Assembly (NCBI GenBank): GCA_016169945.1
Contig: JADLSH010000158.1
Location: forward strand, 1,089,001 to 1,153,000
Direction: 5' to 3'
DNA: 64,000 bases
DNA from: Trachythela sp. YZ-2020
Lineage: Eukaryota > Cnidaria > Anthozoa > Malacalcyonacea > Clavulariidae
Part shown: in pieces, positions 34,453 through 45,600 of the stretch
Layout of the letters: each line of letters starts with the position of its first letter
How positions within the stretch are numbered: position 1 is the stretch's first letter
Notes under the pieces: generated by a model
Database searches by the model: none
The model's input: only the letters and a program-made list of their open reading frames with translations
Told to the model about the DNA's origin: nothing
Made by a program: the position numbers and the translations under genes

Positions 34453-37400
34453 GTATCGTCCACCTGGGGAAGGGCAACCAGCTGGTGTGTTGAGAAAGGA
34501 TATTAAATTATGGGGTCCAGAAATGTCTGAGGAAGGAAACATACCTACATTTCAGTTTGATAAGTTATTGAATGATGAACAAGAACTTTACACATGGCTG
34601 GTAACATTGGCAACTCAAACCGGAATAGCCAGAATAGAACATGTACCCAAAGAGGCTGGTCAATTGAAGATATTGGGTGAAAGGGTTGGTTATCTTTTCC
34701 AAACTACTTACGGGTTAGTGTCATTTAGTTCGCGTATTTTGTCAGAAAACTAGGCATGCACGCAGAGGCAACACTGTATAAACAAATTGGTAAAATTCAG
34801 TGACCGGAATGTTCCATTGACTTTTTCTGTTCTCTGCCATCTAGTCACTCATTGTTTTAATATAGTTGTGACGTTATGTAAAGGGCTTATACGTGGTTCA
34901 TTAACCACTAACACCTTCCCCTTGAAGAATAAAATCGACTATAAAAACTATCAGTTGGGCATATCGCGGTATGATATGGGTTAACGAAAGATATGGGCAA
35001 TTTCCAATGGGCGAGTAAAATCACATGGCGTTAGAGTAAAATAACGAAATAGGGGATTGGTTGTTGTTGCGCGGGACTTCTAACAGTACCGAAATAAAAT
35101 CGTCTGGCGTTAAAAGCCAGTGTAAAATTAAAGAATGAACATTACGCAATTAAAGTTAAGTAAATCGAATTCATTTTTTAGACCAGTCTTTGAAATAAGA
35201 GCATTCAGCGAAAACTCGACACATGAGATTGGTTACAGTGATTCTTATTTACCCATGCATTCTGATTATTCATTCAACCAACTCGTACCAGGGGTAAGTC
35301 TTTCTATATAATTGAAAACTAAAGTGGCGATGCGCGTACTTTTTTACCAAACGTATTTTGATAATGGTGGGTAGACTTTGTTTGCAATTTATCACTTGAT
35401 TATACTCCAAAACAAAATAAACGAAAGAAAACAAACGTGGAGGAATATACTGAAAGTTATGTTTTGGACGAAAATGTTGACAATAATTTACCTTATTGAA
35501 TAGTAATTATCATGAGTAATAGTGACTGCAAAATCTGACTCGTAGTTGATGAATTTTTTAGTAGGATTACGGATTATTGGCGCATGAAAAACAAGATTAT
35601 GGATCACTTGGGTAGGACTTTAGGATTACGGATTATTGTTAAATCAAATACTCAAGTGTTGGAGGTTTTTTACGTCATAGTGACGTCGTCAGTGTAGTTT
35701 CTCTAGCAACGATAGTATCTGAACGGGTATTAGGCGGTATTGTATGTTTAAATAAATATTATAGTTGGCAAAAGCGTTTTCGTTCTTTTAAATTAGAATT
35801 TGAGCATTCATATTTACAATTTTTCGTACAGATATAATCGTATCATTAAATTTTTTGGTTAACCGGCAACGTGGAAACTAGAAGTTATGCTAATCGGTAT
35901 ACAGTAACAGTCAACACGTGAATCCGAATGAATACAAGCCACAAGGCCTAGTTCAAACGTCGAACTTATCATGTGCGGAACCTAATGTAAATGAGCTTCA
36001 ACCATGGTCAATGACAATGTCGATGAGGCTAATATTTGAGTTCTAAATTCAGGAAATCAGCAGAAATCAGGTCGGAGATTTGTACGCTGTGGCCTTTGTG
36101 TCTTTGAAGCAATTTGAAATCGTGATATTGTTAGAATTATGAAATACCGTCAGAAATAGGCAACAAGGAGACAATTTCGTTCCAACCTAAGCCTGAAAGC
36201 TAGTGTTTCTGCCGTCACGAATTGCGGATTGTACAGTGTCAAAAAGGATGGTGTCTTATTCGTCACTAATAAACACGCTTATGTTTGGTCGTCAAGCGCT
36301 AGTTTTAACCTGTATAGGCTGTAATCCAAGATAAGCTATCTATTCGCCATTCCGAAGTTGCAGTAGAGGACTGGTAATAGCGAGGTTGACAATGCATCAT
36401 GGGACTGTTTTTGGGGACACAAACAAAAAGCTCGTTCCCTAAAACAGCCCCATGATGCATTGTCAACCTTGCTATTACCAGTCCTCTACTGCAACTTCGG
36501 AATGGCGAATTCTACCCGTGTGCGTGATCATCATGGTCGCCGAGAGAATTCGCGGGCCCCCGGGCAAAATTTTCTCTGGGCCCCTATGACGTCATTATTT
36601 TCAAGCAGCGGAAAATACTAAAAATTGTACTAAGGCATATAATGGCCCCTAACTAGAATCAAAGTCATAGGAAGCTTGGAGTCACTAGATCGTCAGAAAT
36701 TGCATTTTCAGAGTATTCTTTACCTCTTTTGTTAGGCCCTTGCATTTATTCTTTCATTATGATATACGAGTTTATGCTATTTGCTGCCATTTTTTTAAAT
36801 TCAATTATTTTGGGCCCCCAATTGAAAAAATGGGCCCTTGCACCGATCCCTACATTTTGAGGGGGCCTGCTCAATTTTAGGCTCTCTCAAGTTGGGGGGC
36901 CCCTATTAGGTCGGGGGCCCGGGCAAGTTGCCCCCCCTCTCGGCGGCCCTGGTGATCATGCCCGATCACGTATAATGTACTCGACTTCACGCTACGAAAA
37001 ATAAAAATTCGTGTATGCTATACGCGGTACCGCGAAATAATTTGAAGTGTGTACCGCTTTTACATTGTATTTGCACATACTGTCAAAGTTATTTTATATT
37101 TGGCAACAAATTTGCCATAGGCATCAAATAAGGGAAAGACTTTAGAAAATTTTTGCAAAGTCGAGAAGAGTAAATTACGGTAATATATACGCAATGGATT
37201 TACTTCGCTTGCAAATTTGTGGCAAAATTGCAAACATTTTGCACATTATGGAAATAGGCGTGCAAATTTGATGCAAATTTAACAGTCGCAAATCTAAAAC
37301 ACTCCATACGCAAATTTGGGCAAATTTAGTTCAACAAATTTGCAACATATTTGGCAACGTGCAAAGTTATTGCAAATCTAAAGTCCCGTGTACGTAGATG

Positions 37401-38325
37401 GGAGGGGGCTTAATAGATTTCCTCCTCTAAAATGGAGGAGGCTTATAAGGTAGGGGGCGTATTTAAGAGGGAGACTCAATTGATGATTAGAGGTATTTCT
37501 TTAGGTTGCAATGTTTCATTGTATTGAGCAAACAGAAGGTGAAGGTGGTGCCAATTTATGGGTAGATGCTTTCCATGCAGCAAACCTCCTCTACGAAGAA
37601 AACTCAGAATCATTTCAAATACTGGCCAACACACCAGTCGTATTTCGAAATTTAACAAAGACGCAGGTTGGACAAATGTATAATGCATCTCGTCATCCTC
37701 TAATCAGGTTAGTTATTTTGCTACATACGAGATGAACGTCACCTCTAGGAAATCTTCAGATGGATTTATGAATTAAACACTTACGAATGCTCGAGACTCG
37801 ACGAGTGTAGCGGAATAATATAATTGCATTGCAGTTCGCAAAACAAGTTTTCCTTGTGCAGCATCTCATTACAAGCTGCATTATCATTTAAAAAAAACGC
37901 ATTTTATGTTGGAGGAAAAAATGCCTCGATTCGGACTGTGTATAAAAGTGTTAAAACTCTCTCTAATATATGACGTTTATCTGTTTAGAGTTGATCATGA
38001 CAAAAAGGTGAAGCAAATGTGTTATAGTGATGAATTCCGTCATAATCATATGCCATTGGAGCCAAAGCTTATGAAACCCTTCTATAAAGCTTACTTCCGC
38101 TACTCTGAATTACTGGAAGACAAAAGAACCTCGTTTTGGTATAAAATGAAACCAGGTGACCTCATGACAGTCAATAATCACCGTGTGCTGCACGCAAGAT
38201 CTGAGTTTAAAGATCGAAGCGAAAACGTGAGGATACTCGAGCTTGGGTATTTTGATTGGGATTGTGTTTACTCGAAAATTCGAAATCTGGCTGAGAAACA
38301 AGGAATACAGTCGCCTGTAGATTAG
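34453..38325 (+). CDS. BBOX1: Gamma-butyrobetaine dioxygenase-like, four C-terminal exons
   Basis: Exons 34453-34713, 35182-35293, 37505-37707 and 37989-38325. All have GT-AG borders in matching phase and give 303 residues ending in TAG. The family is a 2-oxoglutarate- and Fe(II)-dependent dioxygenase that hydroxylates gamma-butyrobetaine to L-carnitine (or trimethyllysine in the TMLHE paralogue). The double-stranded beta-helix core shows the iron-binding HxD in LPMHSDYSF and the distal His in NNHRVLHAR. FRNLTKTQ and LGYFDWD also fit. The first exon here starts at RPPGEGQPAGVL, so roughly the first 90 residues, including the N-terminal zinc-binding domain, lie in exons I could not find upstream. 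Intron 2 (2.2 kb) carries a hairpin MITE and a hAT-like element. BBOX1 and TMLHE cannot be separated firmly from this part. Confidence 0.88.
36342..36511. mobile_element. 170-bp hairpin MITE in the dioxygenase intron
   Basis: Arms of about 65 bp: ATTCGCCATTCCGAAGTTGC at 36342 and its exact complement ending at 36511. They are almost identical and separated by about 38 bp. The transcript could fold into a long hairpin. Confidence 0.85.
36532..36951. mobile_element. hAT-like non-autonomous element with 8-bp target duplication
   Basis: Starts CATGGTCGCCGAGAG and ends CTCTCGGCGGCCCTG. GTGATCAT flanks it on both sides (36524-36531 and 36952-36959). An 8-bp duplication and CAGGG-type ends are the hAT signature. 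The interior is G/C-rich near the ends (runs of GGGCCCC) and non-coding. A second copy lies at 50839-51395. Confidence 0.85.
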
Positions 38326-38600
38326 AAACACATGTGATGAATGGAAAATATTTTGAGTAAAGTATGAAACAATTATTTGGAATGACTAGTTGTGCTGAAA
38401 CAAAGAATACCTAGGGCCTTTTCAACACATAAACTGGGGAGGCCAAGGCCCATGGAGGCTCCAGCCCCCATCTTACCCCGTCCCCCAGTAAATTATTTTG
38501 CCCTTCCCCCCAGCGAAGGTCCCTTCTGCCCAAACGATTGGCCAAAAGGAGAAGGATAACTTAGTTTTGAAGAGTATTGTATGTTCCCATAACAAAACCC

Positions 38601-38698
38601 TTGCTTTTGCACTGAAAGCTCAGTCCGTTTTAATAGATGGGATATATGATTGATTGCTTTTGCACTGAAAGCTCAGTCCGTTTTAATAGATGGGATAT

Positions 38699-38761
<63 letters not shown>

Positions 38762-38762
38762 C
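38601..38762 (+). repeat. 56-bp tandem duplication followed by (ATTG)n
   Basis: A 56-bp unit containing TGCACTGAAAGCTCAGTCCG occurs twice in tandem, then about 15 copies of ATTG run from 38700 to 38760. It lies just beyond the dioxygenase stop. Confidence 0.9.
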
Positions 38763-39611
38763 TTATGGAGAGCGGCGCAAGATAATCCATGCTGGTATAA
38801 ACTGGTTAGTCTATGAATAATGTTGGGGGTATTTATATGTGTCCAGCTTGAACTGCTTGGGGCAGAGGGGAGGAAGGGATTGCTGAGCGCGCGCTGGTGA
38901 TGAAGCCGAGGCATGGTACATCATCACAAAAGAGACTGGGTAAATTCAAACTAACTAAAATGAAATCCAACATGGCTGACATAAATACGTACGCCAACTT
39001 TCCTTAATAACTCGAGTTCTAGATAAGCTAAAACAACAAACTATACACCAAAATACTCCTTGTTGTTCAAGGATTCTAACGCGATATAGCTTGTTCTAAC
39101 GCGATATAGCTTTCTTGAGACGGCATCTCTTTGAACTTTCATCCCGGCAATCAGCGCTGGTTGGTGAGCGTTTATGTGGGAAGTGTTTTAAGCTAGATCT
39201 CGGCAACCAGGCCAACCCGGTTGTCCATATAAACACATAAACGAAGTATTTTCTATTGTAAAAATAACCTTACGGCGAGATTTCGCTTACCAGGCTGTCT
39301 TGCTAACCGGACCAGCCAGACTTTCATATTAACAACCCCTAAATAGAGTTTACATACACTTACATGCCATTTTGATCTTAAAAAAGTACTTTGCTATAAC
39401 ATTTTTATTCAGAATGTCTTACATGCCACATTATTAGTCTATCAAACAATTTAAAATGTTAACATTAAAAAGTTGTAAGATAATGTTTATAAATATGTAT
39501 CTATAAACTTTATTTTATAGTCAACTATATTAAAAACACTAATATTTACTAAGATCTATTTACTAAATTTAGAGTGTTTATACAATATAAACAATTGGAC
39601 AAGTCTTCATT
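38763..39611. other. Intergenic space between two convergent genes
   Basis: Lies between the dioxygenase (plus) and the lectin gene (minus), so both 3' ends should fall here. A local direct duplication of TTCTAACGCGATATAGCTT is seen near 39074-39112. No further gene. Confidence 0.45.
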
Positions 39612-42600
39612 TTACTGGCAGTAAACTTCCACCTCACAAAAATTCATATAGTCAGTGAGTTGGGATTGAATGACCAAATATCGACCAAACATAATCGGTG
39701 TGTATGTTATATTTGTTGTACCTCTGCCAGCCGTATGCCTGTCACCACACTTCGGGTTTACCAGTCCGTTATCCACCAAACTGTCTCCGACCTTAAATAG
39801 TAATAACAATAATATTCAAAAATTCGTAATAAGTTTATCAACACAAACACTCTTAGAGAGGTGCCCGTATTAGAGAGGTGCCCGTATTAGAGAGGTGCCC
39901 GTATTAGAGAGATGTCCATATTAGAGAGGTGTCCGTATTAGAGAGATGTCCTTATTAGAGAGGTGTCCGTATTAAAGAGGTGTCCGTATTAGAGTGGTGT
40001 CCGTATTAGAGAGGTGTTCGTATTAGAGAGGTGTCCGTATTAGAGAGGTGTTCGTATTAGAGAGGTGTCCGTATTAGAGAGGTGTCCGTATTAGAGAGGT
40101 GTCCGTATTAGAGAGGTGTCCGTATTAGAGAGGTGTCCGTATTAGAGAGGTGTTCGTATTAGAGAGGTGTTCGTATTAGAGAGGTGTCCGTATTAGAGAG
40201 GTGTTCGTATTAGAGAGGTGTTCGTATTAGAGAGGTGTCCGTATTAGAGAGGTGTCCGTATTAGAGAGATGTCCGTATTAGAGTGGTGTCCGTATTAGAG
40301 AGATATCCTTATTAGAGAGGTTTCCGTATTAGAGAGGTGTCCGTATTAGAGAGATGTCCGTATTAGAGAAGTGTCTGTATTAGAGAGATGTCCGTATTAG
40401 AGAGGTGTCCGTATTAATGAGATGTCCATATTAGAGAGGTGTCCGTTAATGAGACATCCTTATTAGAGAGGTCTCCATATTAGAGAGGTGTCCGTATTAG
40501 AGAGATGTCCGTATTAGAGGTGTGTCCGTATTAGAGAGATGTCCATATTAGAGAGGTGTCCGTATTAGAGAGGTGTCCGTATTAGAGAGATGTCCTTATT
40601 AGAGAGCTGTCCATATTAATGAGATGTCCATATTAGAGAGGTGTCCGTATTAGAGAGATGTCCGTATTAGAGGTGTGTCCGTATTAGAGAGATGTCCGTA
40701 TTAGAGAGATATCCTTATTAGAGAGGTGTCCGTATTAGAGAGGTGTCCGTATTAGAGAGATGTCCTTATTAGAGAGATATCCTTATTAGAGAGGTGTCCG
40801 TATTAGAGAAGTGTCCGTATTAGAGAGCTGCCGTATTAATGAGATGTTCTTATTACATATATGTCTGTGTTAGAGAGGTGTCCATATTAGAGAGGTGTCC
40901 GTATTAGAGAGGTGTCCATATTAGAGAGGTGTCCGTATTAGAGAGATGTCCATATTAGAGAGATGTCCGTATTAGAGAGATGTCCTTATTAGAGAGATAT
41001 CCTTATTAGAGAGGTGTCCGTATTAGAGAGGTGTCCGTATTAGAGAGCTGCCGTATTAATGAGATGTTCTTATTACATATATGTCTGTGTTAGAGAGGTG
41101 TCATATTAGAGAGGTGTCCGTATTAGAGAGGTGTCCATATTAGAGAGGTGTCCGTATTAGAGAGATGTCCATATTAGAGAGATGTCCGTATTAGAGAGAT
41201 GTCCTTATTAGAGAGGTGTTCGTATTAGAGAAGTGTCCGTATTAGAGAGGTGTCCGTATTAGAGAGGTGTCTGTATTAGAGAGGTGTCCGTATTAGAGAG
41301 GTGTCCGTATTAGAGAGGTGTTCGTATTAGAGAGGTGTCCGTATTAGAGAGGTGCCCGTATTAGAGAGGTGCCCGTATTCGAGAGGTGTCCGTCCGTATT
41401 CGAGAGGTGTCCGTCCGTATTAGAGAGGTGTCCGTATTCGAGAGGTGTCCGTCCGTATTAGAGAGGTGTCCGTATTAGAGAGGTGTTCTTATTACAGATA
41501 TGTCTGTATTAGAGAGATGTCCGTATTAGAGAGGTGTTCGTATTAGAGAGATGTCCATATTACAGCGATGTCTGTATTAAAGAAGTGTCCGTATTAGAGA
41601 GGTGTTCTTATTACAGATATGTCTGTATTAGAGAGGTGTCCGTATTAAAGAGGTGTCCGTATTAGAGAGGTGTCCGTATTGGAGAGGTGTCCGTATTGGA
41701 GAGGTGTCCGTATTAGAGAGGTATCCGTATTAGAGAGATGTCGTATTAGAGAGATATCCTTATTAGAGAGGTGTCCGTATTAGACAGGTGTCCGTATTAG
41801 AGAGATGTCCGTATCAGAGAGATGTCCCTATTAGAGTGGTGTCCGTATTAGAGGTATGCCCGTTTTAAAGTGGTGTCCGTATTAGAGATGTGCGTATTAG
41901 AGAGATGTCCGTATTAGAGAGATCTCCGTATTAGAGAGATGTGCGTATTAGAGAGATATCCGTATTAGAGAGATGTCCGTATTAGAGAGATGTCCGTATT
42001 AGAGAGGTGTCTGTATTAGTCATTTTCGCGCCAAACGCCGTGTTGTTTGCATAGGCCATCTCGCAAAAGTCGTATTTGTCGGGCTTTTGAGTACGAGACG
42101 ACTTTTGCGAGATGGTGTATGCTACGCACACGGCGAAATGACGAATCTCGTACTCGTAGTCGAACTCATAGTCACTCCTAAAGCTCCCTAATGTATCAAT
42201 TTATCTTTACCTTCATTTCAAAATTTCTCATGCGATCCCAGCAACAATCACCACGGTTGGTAAAAGCCACTCGAGCTACGGGGATTGTTTCACCGAAATC
42301 AACTCTCCACCAGGGCTGGGTTTCTTCCGAGGTGTGGGCACACTGAGGTTGATCTTGGTCGTTAATACAGTTGGTAGCTGTGTTTCCATCGACGGCAAAG
42401 TGGGACGCGAGTACCCCATATACATCGGTATAGGTCGATGATTGTTCTGTCGACTTTCCCAAAGCAAAGTTATGACTTGGATCTATAAAAGCAGAGTGAT
42501 TTAATATACACAACAACGATAACTTCGAATAATATTACTATCCTGAAATAAAGTCACAAGGATTAGGGTTAGAGTTACGATTAGGGTGAGGTTTAGGATT

Positions 42601-45600
42601 GGGATTATGAAATTCAGTCATTATTACCTCCGCCAGGAGGTTATGTAATCATCTGGGTTTGTATGTATGTGTGTGTGTATGTGTGTATGTGTGTATGTGT
42701 GTGTATGTGTGTTTGTCTGTGAGCACGATAACTCAAAAAATACCAAACATATTCATACGAAATTTTTTGAATGTATTTCCCATTGGCCAAGGAAGAATTG
42801 ATTAAAATTTGGTTGAATTTGGTTAAAAATTGAACGAGAAATGAACAAAAGTTTGTCTTGCTTTTCCCGGTCCATTAAAAAAAACTCACTGAATGCGTAA
42901 TTAGGTCGTGTATAATTTATGCACGAAGTATACAGGGTAGATAAAGGTATAGAAATAATGTAATTACCTCCCCCAGAGGGTTATGTAATCATCTTGTTAT
43001 TGGTATCTTTTTAGATTATATACAATTGTAAATCTCACTTATATAAGTGAGGCTGCTCTAAAATCGTGTGCTTTACAACGAGTAGCGGGCGGAGGTATGC
43101 AGTCTCTGAATGCCCTCTAGTTTTATATAAATTTGTAATAGTTTTTCTCGAATGGATTTGTATGACAACTGTCTGACACTTCGTGCGAAAGTTGTACAAA
43201 TGAATTATGTCATACATTCGTCATATCGTGACGTAGTTCAATTCTTGTTCAGACGTCGAAAATCTTCTTATGTTTTTTTTAAATCTTGTTACATAATGAA
43301 AAATCTTATATCCAGCCCTAGATGGTACTAACCTTTACATACACCACATCCCTCACCAATCATAAAAGCATTGCAATGGCATTTGAAACCTGCCCGATTC
43401 TGCTTGTCTGGCTTGCAGGCTCCAGTCTTGCACGGATTTGGAACACAGGGATCCTAAAATGATATCGTAACATTTTGCAGTTCTACCACTGATCTTAAAA
43501 TTTAAACTAGATAGAGCATCGTTTTGAAGACAGAATATTTATAATAAGAGGCGATTTAACATCCAGTAGTGCGCGCTTAAAGTGCCCATGTCATAAAATG
43601 GGAGTTTACATTAATAGAATCTCCTTGAAACGTAGATCATGAAAATACAAATCAGATTTAAAATTGAGCTTGTTTTCACGGAGTAATAAGGCAATGAAAT
43701 TTGAAAATTTCAAATTTTAACGGCAAAAGTTTTTGAAAACCGCGAAGGTGGGAAACTGGTAACTAATACGTCACAATAGGAACCCATTGCCTACTTGGAT
43801 AAGTGAAAATATATAAATGTAAAGGGAGAATCGCGATCAAGCCCGGTAAAAAATGTCGTAAACGAGTTCAGGTACAGAAAATAATAGCTACCAAAGCGAT
43901 GACTCCGATTGGAACTATATTCCCGGGCAGTATCAAATCGAGAAACCGAGTGAAATCGATGAAAACACCGTTGACGCGAAGTCGAGCGAAGTCAAGCAGC
44001 GATCACGGACAAGACGTCTTCCGTATATAAATAATGAACTCGTTGCTGACGAAGAATGGCTCGCAAAATATCGCGAAAAAGAGCAACAAATTGTACGACG
44101 AACGTCTCAAGGAACTACATGCAGCGAAGAGTTGATGGTATAGAATATAAAATGTAAATATTTCACTTTGATTTTGTTGCGTAACATGGGTTTCGCGACT
44201 CGTGTATTTGTCTCTACATGTACAATATTCAAATTACAAAATTAATATAATATTTCAGGTGTAAATGTGACAATTGTCGCATTGAGACTAAAGAGTGTCA
44301 ATGTTGTATAGAAAATGAGGAGTGCGTCGATTATTTAAACAGTGACATTGTCCCGTCAAGTTGAAGTCCCGCCATCATGTATTGTCAAGCATCCTTGGTT
44401 TAAAATAGCTTATGTCTCGATATCTGGGCCCTCCGTTTAGCAGCAACGAGCAAGAAAGAAGCCAGAATATCGCCAAACAAGCACACAAGATAGGTAAATA
44501 ATGCTTTATTTGATATCAACACGTTGTCATTGATATATATATATATATTTATACACATGTCAATACACACACATTTAGGCATACAAGGCATAATAAGGAC
44601 TTGCGTGTATACTATGTGTAAGAAAGCTTTATGAGGACTGGTGTATAAACTACTTGCAAACCTACTTACAAGGACATCAGTGTGTAAACATTGTGGGGAC
44701 ACAGCATACACACTACATACTCCTATATTTTATAGTTAAATGCTAAATATATGAGTATATATGAGATATTGGAGAGATATGAGATAGCATTTAGAAATTG
44801 GAATATAAAACAAAACAGATGTTCTGCCCCATATGTTTTCCGAGCGTAGACCATCTGTCCGTAAAAACAATTTGTATATATTTTACATTGCCATTGGCTA
44901 CTGTTTTTCGCAATTCCGTATTCAAGCTACAAACACAGGCATAATTTCACTGTGCATTATAATTTTAGTTTAACTGACATGTATTCAAGGCCACAGTCGG
45001 CATTTTGTCGCAGTTTCCGACATCAAAGTGACAAAGTCAAAATGTGTTAATTACCAATTAAATTGGAATATGACAGAAAACAGATGTTCTCCCCCGCATA
45101 TTTTCTGAACGTAGACCATTCCGTTGTCAGAAACAATTGGTATTTTACACTTGTATGAGCTCAACTCATCAAGCAAGAAGTCAAGGTAAACATTGACTCT
45201 TTCGAGACGAGGCAGTCATGAACGAATATATATCAATGCTTTGATTTTCGCACGGAAAATCCTGCTAATTATATATTCAATAACAATATTCGAGTCACAA
45301 CACAAATCACAATATATTATTACGTTATACCGTAGCTAAGATTCCAGCATCCAACTTAAAACATAATAAAGGCAAAACCGCAAAAGGTTAACACTATGGC
45401 TGAAAGGTAAATAAAAACTCAACGTTTTGAGCGAAGGCTATTAATCTGGAGAATTATTATCAGGCTCTATCGAGATATTGTTTACCTTCTAGCTACACGC
45501 GTTAGACTCCCGTTAGTTCAAGTCGAAAAAACTAGACGACTATGGACAATATATTATCCCGATAATAAATTATAGTGTGTTTTAATGCAAATTTTATGCA

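Noticed and set aside
39845..42018. CRISPR-like array of short repeats
   Set aside because: The repeats are contiguous 17-mers without unique spacers, in an intron of an animal gene: a minisatellite.
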